From the NCBI RefSeq assembly GCF_900067135.1, contig NZ_FJUR01000006.1, forward strand, positions 1 through 64,000: DNA of 64,000 bases. Reading direction: 5' to 3'. The DNA comes from Rhizobium sp. 9140. Lineage in GTDB: Bacteria; Pseudomonadota; Alphaproteobacteria; Rhizobiales; Rhizobiaceae. A program made the translations under genes and the position numbers. The notes under the pieces are model-generated. The model did not search any database. It saw nothing but the letters and a program-made list of their open reading frames with translations, and was not told the origin of the DNA. This document shows, in pieces, positions 50,549 through 59,868 of this stretch; the first letter of the stretch is position 1, and every line of letters starts with the position of its first letter.

Positions 50549-52045
50549 GTGGAATTATATCTGAAGGTTCGACTGGCTTGCTCGGAAGGCATGAGCCGGC
50601 GTCAGGCTGCAAAGCATTTCAACATATCGCGCGACAGCGTTTCCAAGATGCTGTCCTATTCGACGCCACCTGGCTATCAGCGACAATCACCGATCCGGCG
50701 GCCCAAGCTGGATGCGTTTGTCTCGACGATCGATCACTGGCTGGACGAAGACAGACAAGTGCCGCGCAAGCAGCGCCATACGGCCAAGCGGGTGTTTGAC
50801 CGGCTTCGAGACGAATGCGGGTTCACTGGCGGCTATACGATCATCAAGGATTACATGCGCGAGCGGGATCAGCGCCGCCAGGAAGTGTTCGTGCCGCTGT
50901 CGCATCCGCCCGGCCATGCGCAGGCCGATTTCGGTGAGGCGATGGTGGTCATCGGCGGTGTCGAGCAGAAGGCGCATTTCTTCGTGCTCGACCTTCCGCA
51001 CAGCGACGGCTGCTACGTGCGGGCCTATCCGGCGGCAGTGGCCGAGGCCTGGGTCGATGGCCATGTCCATGCGTTCGCTTTCTTCGGCGCCGTGCCGCAA
51101 TCGATCGTCTACGACAACGACCGTTGCCTGGTGGCGAAGATTTTGCCTGACGGCACCCGCAAGCGCGCGACGTTGTTCAGCGGCTTCCTGTCCCACTACC
51201 TTATCCGGGATCGCTATGGCCGTCCCGGCAAGGGCAACGACAAGGGGAACGTCGAGGGTCTCGTCGGCTATGCCCGGCGCAACTTCATGGTACCGATCCC
51301 GCAGTTTGCGACATGGGAGGCGTTCAACACCTTTCTGGAGGAGCAGTGCCGGAAGCGCCAGCGCGACAGGCTGCGCGGCGAGAGCGAGACGATCGGCGAG
51401 CGCTTGCGGCGCGATCTGGCTGCCATGCGCGCCTTGCCAGCCTCGCCATTTGATGCCTGCGACCAGGCAAGTGCCAAGGTGACGGCGCAGTCGCTGGTGC
51501 GCTACAAGACCAACGACTATTCCGTCCCGGTCGCCTATGGCCATCAGGATGTGTGGGTGCGCGGCTATGTCAACGAAGTGGTCATTGGTGGCCGTGGCGA
51601 GATCATCGCCCGCCATCCTCGGTGCTGGGAACGGGAAGACGTCGTCTTCGATCCTGTCCATTACCTGCCGCTGATCGAGCAGAAGATCAATTCGCTGGAT
51701 CAGGCAGCGCCCCTCCAGGGCTGGGACTTGCCGCAAGAGTTCGCTACGCTGCGCCGGTTGATGGAAGGCCGCATGGCCAAACACGGCCGGCGTGAGTACG
51801 TGCAGGTCCTCCGCCTGCTGGAGAGCTTCGAACTCGCCGATCTGCATGCGGCGGTGAAGCAGGCGATCCAGCTTGGCGCCATTGGCTTTGACGCCGTCAA
51901 GCATCTGATCCTGTGCCGGGTGGAACGCCGGCCGCCCAGACTGGACCTGTCCATCTACCCGTATTTGCCGAGGGCGACGGTCGAGACGACATCGGCGAAG
52001 GCGTATATGCGTCTCCTGTCGTCGGATGCGGGAGAAGTCGCATGA
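50549..52045 (+). CDS. istA: IS21 transposase IstA (copy D)
   Basis: 498 residues, same as the complete IstA of copies B, C and E; GTG start at 50549 and stop overlapping the istB start. Catalytic motifs intact. Confidence 0.93.
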   Translation: MELYLKVRLACSEGMSRRQAAKHFNISRDSVSKMLSYSTPPGYQRQSPIRRPKLDAFVSTIDHWLDEDRQVPRKQRHTAKRVFDRLRDECGFTGGYTIIKDYMRERDQRRQEVFVPLSHPPGHAQADFGEAMVVIGGVEQKAHFFVLDLPHSDGCYVRAYPAAVAEAWVDGHVHAFAFFGAVPQSIVYDNDRCLVAKILPDGTRKRATLFSGFLSHYLIRDRYGRPGKGNDKGNVEGLVGYARRNFMVPIPQFATWEAFNTFLEEQCRKRQRDRLRGESETIGERLRRDLAAMRALPASPFDACDQASAKVTAQSLVRYKTNDYSVPVAYGHQDVWVRGYVNEVVIGGRGEIIARHPRCWEREDVVFDPVHYLPLIEQKINSLDQAAPLQGWDLPQEFATLRRLMEGRMAKHGRREYVQVLRLLESFELADLHAAVKQAIQLGAIGFDAVKHLILCRVERRPPRLDLSIYPYLPRATVETTSAKAYMRLLSSDAGEVA

Positions 52046-52800
52046 ACACCCAAGCACCCGAGATCCTTCTCACCCATTATCTCAAAACCCTGAAGCTGCC
52101 GAGTTTCCAGCGCGAGTACCAGAAGCTGGCCCGGCTGTGCGCCACCGAAGGCGTCGATCATGTCGGATACCTCACCCGGCTTGCCGAGCGGGAGATGATC
52201 GAACGGGACCGTCGCAAGGTCGAGCGTCGCATCAAGGCGGCCAGGTTCCCGGTCGTCAAAAGCCTCGACAGTTTCGACTTCGCCGCCATCCCAAAGCTGA
52301 ACAGGATGCAGGTGCTGGAACTGGCGCGCTGCGAATGGATCGAGCGCAGGGAGAACGTTATCGCTCTCGGCCCCAGCGGCACGGGCAAGACCCATGTGGC
52401 GCTCGGCCTCGGCCTGGCCGCCTGCCAGAAGGGCCTGTCCGTTGGGTTCACGACAGCGGCCGCACTGGTCAGCGAGATGATGGAGGCGCGCGACGAGCGG
52501 CGTCTCATCCGGTTCCAGAAGCAGATGGCCGCCTACCAGCTGTTGATCATCGATGAACTGGGCTTCGTGCCGCTGTCAAAGACCGGCGCGGAATTGCTGT
52601 TCGAGCTGATCTCGCAACGATACGAGCGAGGCGCGACCCTGATCACCAGCAACCTTCCTTTTGACGAATGGACGGAAACCTTGGGGTCCGAGCGCCTGAC
52701 CGGCGCTTTGCTCGACCGCATCACCCATCACGTCAGCATCCTCGAGATGAACGGCGACAGCTATCGTCTCGCCCAAAGCCGCGCCCGAAAGGCCGGCTGA
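52042..52800 (+). CDS. istB: IS21 helper ATPase IstB (copy D)
   Basis: 252 residues from ATG 52042 with intact Walker A and B; carries the Pro variant in GFVPLSKTG. Confidence 0.92.
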   Translation: MNTQAPEILLTHYLKTLKLPSFQREYQKLARLCATEGVDHVGYLTRLAEREMIERDRRKVERRIKAARFPVVKSLDSFDFAAIPKLNRMQVLELARCEWIERRENVIALGPSGTGKTHVALGLGLAACQKGLSVGFTTAAALVSEMMEARDERRLIRFQKQMAAYQLLIIDELGFVPLSKTGAELLFELISQRYERGATLITSNLPFDEWTETLGSERLTGALLDRITHHVSILEMNGDSYRLAQSRARKAG

Positions 52801-52932
52801 CGCCCTTCGAAAATCGCAACGCGCGCATGAGACCCCCGCTCGGGCCTAAGCCCTCCCGGCGGTCTCATGCGCGCGCCACAAGTGGCCGACTTTTGCGCCG
52901 CCGCGTGGCAGGATTTTACTCCGCCGTTGACA

Positions 52933-53458
52933 CCATCTCCTGCGTCTCGCGCGGATAGGCTCTCACATACATCATCCGGCTGTGGCAGAGCCGGACATGC
53001 GCCACCTTCACCGTCGTCGTCACGCCGTTCAGCACGACGATCTCGTGGCTCCAGTCGAACTGGTAGGCCTCGCCCGGCGCATAATAGAGCGGGACATAGG
53101 CTTCCGCCGTCACGGAGCCGCGCTCCTTCGCCCAGGTTCGGGCGTAGCGGCGAACTGTGTCGTAACCGCCCTCGTAGCCGAGGTCGCGCAAGTCCTCGAA
53201 TATCCGGATCAGTGTCAGCCGCTCGCGGGAAGCCTTCGCCTCATTGGCGAGCAGCATTCCATCAAGATGATCGCGCCAGGGGCCGAGCTTTGGCTGAGGT
53301 TGACGGGTCCGCTCGTATTTGAACTCCGTCTCATCGCTGCGCAGAACCTGCCGCACCACTTTCCGCGATATGCCAAGCTCCCGGCAGATCGCCTTGATCG
53401 ACTTGCCCTGCACACGGGAAAGCCGACGTATCTTCAGAATTGTCTCCACAACAAGCAT
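52933..53458 (-). pseudogene. IstA of the second IS21 type, truncated
   Basis: About 174 residues from ATG 53458 (MLVVETILKIRRLSRVQGKS). A helix-turn-helix (KAICRELGISRKVVRQVLRS) is followed by the start of the integrase core (APGEAYQFDWSHEIVVLNGV with the first Asp). The frame ends at YPRETQEM, where copy D begins. It is clearly a different element from copies A-E. Confidence 0.85.
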
Positions 53459-53536
53459 CCAAATAAAAAGCCTCCGATGAAACCGGAGGCTGTTGTAACC
53501 CCATCGCAGATGGGGGTCCCATTTGGACGCCGATCA
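52933..53536 (-). mobile_element. Second type of IS21 element, left part only
   Basis: It holds the outer end and first 170 or so codons of a different istA. The outer end on the minus strand begins TGATCGGCGTCCAAATGGGA at 53536, giving the TG terminus of IS21 elements. A hairpin (GCCTCCG and CGGAGGC, about 53471-53490) lies between the end and the gene. IS21 copy D abuts it at 52932, and its other part is missing. Confidence 0.72.
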
Positions 53537-53764
53537 CCCCATTTGCGGGGTCCTTATTCCATGCCTAATCACACAGGAGTAATTGGCATCGAAAGGTCGC
53601 TCTGTCCTGTTCGAGACACCGACAACTACCCAGCGACGTTTGCCGTCTTGGTCGAGATAAAGAGTAAGGATGGCGGCGTCAGCCAGGTAAGGGTCACTTG
53701 GGGTGAGAACTTCCGATATGGCTGGCGTCGCCAAGACCGTCAGCGGGAAAAGCAGATAACGCAT
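53537..53764 (-). pseudogene. Small secreted protein of unknown function, C-terminus cut by an IS21 element
   Basis: From ATG 53764 (AGAGGACGACC ribosome site) a signal peptide MRYLLFPLTVLATPAISEVL is followed by a short mature part (AAILTLYLDQDGKRRWVVVG). The sequence after IRHGIR is created by the end of the second-type IS21 element, whose TGA provides the stop. The original length is unknown and the family is not recognised. Confidence 0.55.
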
Positions 53765-53810
53765 TTGGTCGTCCTCTGTGGTCGCGAGGTTTACGCGTCA
53801 AGGCAAAGCG

Positions 53811-54107
53811 TCATTTCCGAGGCTTGGGCGTGCTGAGTGAGGAGGGCGATGGTCCCGCGACCGGCAGTTCGCGGTTCACAGCCTCAGCCAAGTCAAGATG
53901 GCAGGCTTGAGATGCCGCGTGGTCGATCTCAGCGTCGGTCACATACCGCTCAAAAACCTCTCCCGCCAGGCGCACGCGGTATTCTGCATTTCGCTGGTTA
54001 TCCAGCCGGACAGAGCTAACCCGACCGTCGACCGTTTGCGTCAGTCGGCGAAATGGGCTGCTCCTCAAAGCAACGACATCTCCAAGCTTATAACGTGGCT
54101 GCGACAT
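53811..54107 (-). CDS. Hypothetical protein, 98 residues
   Basis: From ATG 54107 preceded by TGGAGGACATCAA, a strong ribosome site. The N-terminal half (RYKLGDVVALRSSPFRRLTQ, then VDGRVSSVRLDNQRNAEYRV) looks like a small beta-barrel; the tail is Pro/Ser-rich and basic (PSPSSLSTPKPRK). It is soluble. I do not recognise the family with confidence; the opening resembles small rhizobial proteins of unknown role. Confidence 0.6.
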   Translation of the reverse strand: MSQPRYKLGDVVALRSSPFRRLTQTVDGRVSSVRLDNQRNAEYRVRLAGEVFERYVTDAEIDHAASQACHLDLAEAVNRELPVAGPSPSSLSTPKPRK

Positions 54108-54240
54108 TTGATGTCCTCCAGTTAAAACATGCTGCTGGCGAGCGTTTGATACAGGGGGCGTGCCGACGTTGGATTCTGAGTCTCGCGTTAGGTCGCATCA
54201 GAGCTACACGCAACAATGGGTTTGGCAGGCGGCGGCGCGT

Positions 54241-54513
54241 TCAATGTCCCGGCGCGGGCGAATTAGGATTCGCGGGGATTGCCCTATCTGCACTTATGAG
54301 TGCATCGAGGGACTCCTCGTTGAGCCTGTATGCTTCAGTAAGCCCTTGTGAAGTCACCATGAAGGTGAGTGTCCTGTGATAGGCTTCCCACATTACGTCG
54401 AGGGGTTCTTCCTCGACTAGAACCTCGAATTCACCAGGCGGGTGAGGTTGAACCATGCCCGGGAGCAGAAATGGGTTCAAGAACCGCACCCGTTTCGAGA
54501 AAGTCCGCATCAT
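54241..54513 (-). CDS. Hypothetical protein, 90 residues
   Basis: The ATG at 54513 (MMRTFSKRVRFLNPFLLPGM) is preferred over a GTG at 54549 because CAGGGG precedes it. The middle (HPPGEFEVLVEEEPLDVMWE, then AYHRTLTFMVTSQGLTEAYR) looks like a compact conserved domain; the family is not recognised. It lies 36 bases downstream of a small membrane protein with a perfect ribosome site and could be co-transcribed with it. Confidence 0.55.
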   Translation of the reverse strand: MMRTFSKRVRFLNPFLLPGMVQPHPPGEFEVLVEEEPLDVMWEAYHRTLTFMVTSQGLTEAYRLNEESLDALISADRAIPANPNSPAPGH

Positions 54514-54549
54514 TAGACCCCTGTAGGTGTTTTCCTGCGCGGCCTCCAC

Positions 54550-54684
54550 CTAGAGCAGATCGCGAAGCACTATGTATAGAATGAACCCAATCGATAGCAC
54601 TGGTGCCCACGCGTAGAAGATCGCTGTGGTCCTTGCCAGGAGGTCTTTGGATGGTAGGTGTGGTGCTGAACATGCGGAAGACAT
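54550..54684 (-). CDS. Very small membrane protein, 44 residues
   Basis: From ATG 54684 to TAG 54550, preceded by CTGAAGGAGGACCACG, a near-perfect ribosome site with correct spacing. The product starts MSSACSAPHLPSKDLLARTT and ends with one membrane helix (AWAPVLSIGFILYIVLRDLL). Small single-helix proteins of this type are common on rhizobial plasmids; function unknown. Its size put it below usual gene-calling limits. Confidence 0.6.
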   Translation of the reverse strand: MSSACSAPHLPSKDLLARTTAIFYAWAPVLSIGFILYIVLRDLL

Positions 54685-54951
54685 CGTGGTCCTCCTTCAG
54701 GTTGGGGCTGGGGTCTCGCAACCCCCGCCAACAGCGCCCGTAAAGTGGCTGCTGGAGTACGCACTATGCGCTTCTCAACGCCGAATGCAATAGCCACACC
54801 GGCTGGCAAAGTTGTTGATTTGGTCAATCTGAGAGCGGCGGTGCAAAATTAGACCACGGTAGCGGCGGGATTGTCCCGCTTCGGGCGGCGTAAAAGTCGG
54901 CCACCTATTTCTCTTCTGCAATGAGCGCAGGAGGGCCTGGGGATCTATACC

Positions 54952-56448
54952 GTGGAATTATATCTGAAGGTTCGACTGGCTTGCTCGGAAGGCATGAGCC
55001 GGCGTCAGGCTGCAAAGCATTTCAACATATCGCGCGACAGCGTTTCCAAGATGCTGTCCTATTCGACGCCACCTGGCTATCAGCGACAATCACCGATCCG
55101 GCGGCCCAAGCTGGATGCGTTTGTCTCGACGATCGATCACTGGCTGGACGAAGACAGACAAGTGCCGCGCAAGCAGCGCCATACGGCCAAGCGGGTGTTT
55201 GACCGGCTTCGAGACGAATGCGGGTTCACTGGCGGCTATACGATCATCAAGGATTACATGCGCGAGCGGGATCAGCGCCGCCAGGAAGTGTTCGTGCCGC
55301 TGTCGCATCCGCCCGGCCATGCGCAGGCCGATTTCGGTGAGGCGATGGTGGTCATCGGCGGTGTCGAGCAGAAGGCGCATTTCTTCGTGCTCGACCTTCC
55401 GCACAGCGACGGCTGCTACGTGCGGGCCTATCCGGCGGCAGTGGCCGAGGCCTGGGTCGATGGCCATGTCCATGCGTTCGCTTTCTTCGGCGCCGTGCCG
55501 CAATCGATCGTCTACGACAACGACCGTTGCCTGGTGGCGAAGATTTTGCCTGACGGCACCCGCAAGCGCGCGACGTTGTTCAGCGGCTTCCTGTCCCACT
55601 ACCTTATCCGGGATCGCTATGGCCGTCCCGGCAAGGGCAACGACAAGGGGAACGTCGAGGGTCTCGTCGGCTATGCCCGGCGCAACTTCATGGTACCGAT
55701 CCCGCAGTTTGCGACATGGGAGGCGTTCAACACCTTTCTGGAGGAGCAGTGCCGGAAGCGCCAGCGCGACAGGCTGCGCGGCGAGAGCGAGACGATCGGC
55801 GAGCGCTTGCGGCGCGATCTGGCTGCCATGCGCGCCTTGCCAGCCTCGCCATTTGATGCCTGCGACCAGGCAAGTGCCAAGGTGACGGCGCAGTCGCTGG
55901 TGCGCTACAAGACCAACGACTATTCCGTCCCGGTCGCCTATGGCCATCAGGATGTGTGGGTGCGCGGCTATGTCAACGAAGTGGTCATTGGTGGCCGTGG
56001 CGAGATCATCGCCCGCCATCCTCGGTGCTGGGAACGGGAAGACGTCGTCTTCGATCCTGTCCATTACCTGCCGCTGATCGAGCAGAAGATCAATTCGCTG
56101 GATCAGGCAGCGCCCCTCCAGGGCTGGGACTTGCCGCAAGAGTTCGCTACGCTGCGCCGGTTGATGGAAGGCCGCATGGCCAAACACGGCCGGCGTGAGT
56201 ACGTGCAGGTCCTCCGCCTGCTGGAGAGCTTCGAACTCGCCGATCTGCATGCGGCGGTGAAGCAGGCGATCCAGCTTGGCGCCATTGGCTTTGACGCCGT
56301 CAAGCATCTGATCCTGTGCCGGGTGGAACGCCGGCCGCCCAGACTGGACCTGTCCATCTACCCGTATTTGCCGAGGGCGACGGTCGAGACGACATCGGCG
56401 AAGGCGTATATGCGTCTCCTGTCGTCGGATGCGGGAGAAGTCGCATGA
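54952..56448 (+). CDS. istA: IS21 transposase IstA (copy E)
   Basis: 498 residues, same as copies B, C and D, GTG start at 54952, catalytic motifs intact. Confidence 0.93.
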   Translation: MELYLKVRLACSEGMSRRQAAKHFNISRDSVSKMLSYSTPPGYQRQSPIRRPKLDAFVSTIDHWLDEDRQVPRKQRHTAKRVFDRLRDECGFTGGYTIIKDYMRERDQRRQEVFVPLSHPPGHAQADFGEAMVVIGGVEQKAHFFVLDLPHSDGCYVRAYPAAVAEAWVDGHVHAFAFFGAVPQSIVYDNDRCLVAKILPDGTRKRATLFSGFLSHYLIRDRYGRPGKGNDKGNVEGLVGYARRNFMVPIPQFATWEAFNTFLEEQCRKRQRDRLRGESETIGERLRRDLAAMRALPASPFDACDQASAKVTAQSLVRYKTNDYSVPVAYGHQDVWVRGYVNEVVIGGRGEIIARHPRCWEREDVVFDPVHYLPLIEQKINSLDQAAPLQGWDLPQEFATLRRLMEGRMAKHGRREYVQVLRLLESFELADLHAAVKQAIQLGAIGFDAVKHLILCRVERRPPRLDLSIYPYLPRATVETTSAKAYMRLLSSDAGEVA

Positions 56449-57203
56449 ACACCCAAGCACCCGAGATCCTTCTCACCCATTATCTCAAAACCCTGAAGCT
56501 GCCGAGTTTCCAGCGCGAGTACCAGAAGCTGGCCCGGCTGTGCGCCACCGAAGGCGTCGATCATGTCGGATACCTCACCCGGCTTGCCGAGCGGGAGATG
56601 ATCGAACGGGACCGTCGCAAGGTCGAGCGTCGCATCAAGGCGGCCAGGTTCCCGGTCGTCAAAAGCCTCGACAGTTTCGACTTCGCCGCCATCCCAAAGC
56701 TGAACAGGATGCAGGTGCTGGAACTGGCGCGCTGCGAATGGATCGAGCGCAGGGAGAACGTTATCGCTCTCGGCCCCAGCGGCACGGGCAAGACCCATGT
56801 GGCGCTCGGCCTCGGCCTGGCCGCCTGCCAGAAGGGCCTGTCCGTTGGGTTCACGACAGCGGCCGCACTGGTCAGCGAGATGATGGAGGCGCGCGACGAG
56901 CGGCGTCTCATCCGGTTCCAGAAGCAGATGGCCGCCTACCAGCTGTTGATCATCGATGAACTGGGCTTCGTGCCGCTGTCAAAGACCGGCGCGGAATTGC
57001 TGTTCGAGCTGATCTCGCAACGATACGAGCGAGGCGCGACCCTGATCACCAGCAACCTTCCTTTTGACGAATGGACGGAAACCTTGGGGTCCGAGCGCCT
57101 GACCGGCGCTTTGCTCGACCGCATCACCCATCACGTCAGCATCCTCGAGATGAACGGCGACAGCTATCGTCTCGCCCAAAGCCGCGCCCGAAAGGCCGGC
57201 TGA
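56445..57203 (+). CDS. istB: IS21 helper ATPase IstB (copy E)
   Basis: 252 residues from ATG 56445, Walker motifs intact, Pro variant in GFVPLSKTG. Confidence 0.92.
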   Translation: MNTQAPEILLTHYLKTLKLPSFQREYQKLARLCATEGVDHVGYLTRLAEREMIERDRRKVERRIKAARFPVVKSLDSFDFAAIPKLNRMQVLELARCEWIERRENVIALGPSGTGKTHVALGLGLAACQKGLSVGFTTAAALVSEMMEARDERRLIRFQKQMAAYQLLIIDELGFVPLSKTGAELLFELISQRYERGATLITSNLPFDEWTETLGSERLTGALLDRITHHVSILEMNGDSYRLAQSRARKAG

Positions 57204-57335
57204 CGCCCTTCGAAAATCGCAACGCGCGCATGAGACCCCCGCTCGGGCCTAAGCCCTCCCGGCGGTCTCATGCGCGCGCCACAAGTGGCCGACTTTTGCG
57301 CCGCCGCGTGGCAGGATTTTACTCCGCCGTTGACA

Positions 57336-57555
57336 CATCGGCGCCCAGTTCGACCACGCGCCCGGGCACGCGGGCGCTGACATCGACCCGTGGCGCCTCG
57401 GCCTCGCCCTGCACCAGCATGGCGACGGGGCGGGTGGCGTACCATACCAGCCCCGCGACCAGGGCTGCCAGGATCAGCAGGACGACATAGGGCAGCACCC
57501 GGGATCGGCGTCTGGCGGGCATCGAAGGGGACAGGTCGGAAGAGATCGAGGTCAT
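57336..57555 (-). pseudogene. HlyD/EmrA-type membrane fusion protein, N-terminal fragment
   Basis: From ATG 57555 (AAAAGGATCCTC ribosome site) the product has one membrane anchor (VLPYVVLLILAALVAGLVWY) followed by VDVSARVPGRVVELGADV, the first beta-strands of the lipoyl/barrel-sandwich domain of membrane fusion proteins. IS21 copy E interrupts it after about 72 codons. A drug- or metal-efflux partner was presumably downstream but is lost. Confidence 0.75.
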
Positions 57556-58324
57556 GAGGATCCTTTTGGTTTATCGCCGCGTCCGCATGGATGGCCGGGA
57601 TCGCCCTTGCGCCCTACCATAACGTGGGGAGCGGGTCAAAGTTGCCGGAGCTGCCGCCCTGCGGCCGGAGAGGTACTTTGCCCCTTGCTCAAGGCGCGTC
57701 GCGTCGTCGGCCAGCCGTTGCCTCGCGCCAGAGAAGGGCATGGCCGGACGGGCGCAAATCGCGGCAAGCGCAAGAACAGGAAAACTCAGGTCCCGCGGCC
57801 TTAAAGCAGGGAGGACGTGACGCGGCGTCGACAGGAACTTTCCGATGGATGTCACGTTAAGCGGCCAAGCGGTGACAGGCCCGCCCTTAGCAGAAATAAA
57901 TCACCCATCAAGGCCTTCATTTGGAGACCGTGAATCAAAGATCAATCAAAATTAATAGGTCCTGAGCCTAGCTGAAAGGTTCCTTCCCGTAGGGCCATCC
58001 TGGGATCGATTCACGGCGGTTTTCTGAATGACTGGGCCAGAACGGCCGAATAACGCGCCAAATTGATGTGCTCAAGAATCTCCCGCGAACCAATGGTGCC
58101 GTTACGTCGCGACACATCAACGGCGCCTTATCAGTAAATTCAGAGGTGTGAGAAGCGCAAAAGACAAGGCCATCCACTATCGCGGATGACCTGTCGTATT
58201 CATCTATTCATCTCCCGATTCGGCCGGGCCATCCATTCCGGATGGAAACACGAGCCTTACCCTGCAGTCAAACGGCAGCTTAGGGTGCCGACCGCTCCGC
58301 TATTTCGCGGCCAGCAGGGTGAAC
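57556..58324. other. 770-base stretch without a recognised gene
   Basis: It holds only short frames with no ribosome site or recognisable product. It lies between the hlyD fragment and an IS6 element. The segment next to the IS (58278-58287, TTAGGGTGCC) loosely resembles a Tn3 end, but the match is too short to call. Confidence 0.5.
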
Positions 58325-59132
58325 GGCATCGTAAAGTTAACGGAACTTGGGGCTTGATAGGCGATGAAGAGGCATGACAGACCGTGATCCGCTCTACCGT
58401 CGCCACCGCTTTCCCGCTGAAATCATTGCCCACGCGGTGTGGCTCTATTTCCGTTTTCCCCTGAGCCTGCGGATGGTCGAAGACATGCTGGCCGCTCGTG
58501 GCATCATTGTCTCGCATCAAACGATCCGGCTGTGGGCAGAGAAATTCGGACGAACTTTCACCAACCAAATCCGTCAACGTTCGCGCGGCCGACTCGGCGA
58601 TAAATGGCATCTCGATGAGGTCGTTATTTCGATCCGGGGCAAGAAGCATTGGCTATGGCGCGCCGTGGATCAGGACGGTTTTGTCCTGGAGGTTCTGGTG
58701 CAAAGCCGCCGCGACGCCAAGGCGGCCAAGCGCCTGATGCGCAAGCTTTTGAAAGGCCAGGGACGATCGCCGCGCGTGATGATCACCGACAAGCTTCGCT
58801 CCTATGGCGCCGCAAAGCAGGAAATCATGCCCGGTGTCGAGCACCGCTCCCATAAAGGCCTGAACAATCGGGCGGAGAATTCCCACCAGCCGATCCGACA
58901 GCGAGAGCGGATCATGAAGCGCTTCAAGTCAAAGCGACATCTGCAACTCTTCGTTTCCATCCATGATCCGATTGCCAACCTCTTCCACATCCCGCGCCAC
59001 GACATTCCCTCCAGCCATCATCGCGAACTGCGCAAAGCGGCGATGAACCTATGGGCGAAGATCGCTCGCGCATGAGCAGTGCACGTGGCGGGCGTCACGC
59101 TTTTGCTTCGCTGAAGTTAACTTTACGATGCC
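58325..59132 (+). mobile_element. IS6-family insertion sequence (808 bp)
   Basis: Bounded by 17 bp inverted repeats GGCATCGTAAAGTTAAC (left 58325-58341, right complement 59116-59132). Left flank GGGTGAAC and right flank GCGTCAGG do not match, as is common for IS6 elements, which move by cointegration. The right end supplies a start codon to the downstream EAL gene. Confidence 0.9.
58374..59075 (+). CDS. IS6-family transposase
   Basis: 233 residues, the usual length. The DDE residues are in DKWHLDEVVISIRGKKHWLW near residue 80 (Asp), RVMITDKLRSYGAAKQEI near 140 (Asp) and NNRAENSHQPIRQRERIMKR near 175 (Glu). An N-terminal helix-turn-helix is visible (LSLRMVEDMLAARGIIVSHQ). No frameshift, so probably functional. 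Confidence 0.93.
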   Translation: MTDRDPLYRRHRFPAEIIAHAVWLYFRFPLSLRMVEDMLAARGIIVSHQTIRLWAEKFGRTFTNQIRQRSRGRLGDKWHLDEVVISIRGKKHWLWRAVDQDGFVLEVLVQSRRDAKAAKRLMRKLLKGQGRSPRVMITDKLRSYGAAKQEIMPGVEHRSHKGLNNRAENSHQPIRQRERIMKRFKSKRHLQLFVSIHDPIANLFHIPRHDIPSSHHRELRKAAMNLWAKIARA

Positions 59133-59868
59133 GCGTCAGGCGCTGGCGCAAAACGCGATCAAGCCGGTGTTCCAGCCGCTCGTGTCGGCAGCTACAAACA
59201 GGATCTGTGGCGTGGAGGCTCTGGCAAGGTGGCAGACAGAAGCGGGCTTCGTCCCGCCCGACGTTTTCATTCCGCTGGCCGAGCGATCTGGCTTGATCGA
59301 TGAGCTGGGTATGAAGATGCTTGGGACGTCGATCCGAGCGGCTCGGAACTGGAGCAATCTTGCTCTGTCGGTGAACATATCTCCGATACAGCTTTGCAAC
59401 CCCAATTTTGTTGAGGACGTGATCGCCCTTCTGGAGACGGAGAGCTTCGACCCGCGCCGGCTGACGTTCGAGATCACCGAAGGCGTCCTGATCTCTAACC
59501 CGGACCAGGCTCGACGGGCAATCAACGCACTAAAGGCCGCCGGCATCCAGTTCGCGCTTGATGACTTCGGCTGCGGGTTCGCCAGCATCGGAGCGCTGAG
59601 GCAGTTTGGTTTCGACCGAATGAAGCTCGATCGATCGCTGGTTTGGGGCGTAGATGATCCGGGAAGAGGTTCTGGCATCCTAAGCGCGACCATCGCGCTG
59701 GCAGCCGCGCTCAACATACCTGTGACCGCCGAAGGTATCGAGACGGAGAAGCAGGCAAAAGCTCTCGGAGTGGCCGGCTGCGATCAATTGCAAGGCTACT
59801 TGGTCGGCAAACCGATGAGTGCCGAACAACTCGAAGGACTGATTTCAAGGGAATCGGTCGCGGCGTGA
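59128..59868 (+). pseudogene. EAL-domain cyclic-di-GMP phosphodiesterase, N-terminally truncated by IS6
   Basis: 246 residues forming a complete EAL domain: GVEALARWQTEAGFVPPDVF near residue 30, SVNISPIQLCNP near 85, TFEITEGVLIS near 117, LDDFGCGFASIGAL near 148, MKLDRSLVWGV near 168 and VTAEGIETEKQAKAL near 203. All metal-binding and catalytic residues (E-A-L, N, E, D-D, K, E) are present; D-D-F-G-C-G replaces D-D-F-G-T-G. The ATG at 59128 belongs to the last 5 bases of the IS6 right repeat, so the natural N-terminus (probably a sensor or GGDEF domain) is lost. The product may still be a soluble, unregulated phosphodiesterase. Confidence 0.85.

Larger units (their letters stand above)
50427..52932 (+). 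mobile_element. IS21-family element, copy D, complete (2,506 bp)
   Basis: Same termini as the other copies. Left flank CCCTGGCT (DUF1612-type gene), right flank CCATCTCC (istA of a different IS21 element). No target duplication, and neither interrupted gene resumes on the other side, so it marks a recombination joint. Confidence 0.93.
54830..57335 (+). mobile_element. IS21-family element, copy E, complete (2,506 bp)
   Basis: Same termini and length as B, C and D. Left flank GGTCAATC, right flank CATCGGCG inside a truncated hlyD-type gene. No target duplication. Confidence 0.93.

Noticed and set aside
57571..57855. Minus-strand 94-residue frame upstream of the hlyD fragment
   Set aside because: Pro/Arg/Ala-rich composition without ribosome site or motif; probably a chance frame in GC-rich DNA.
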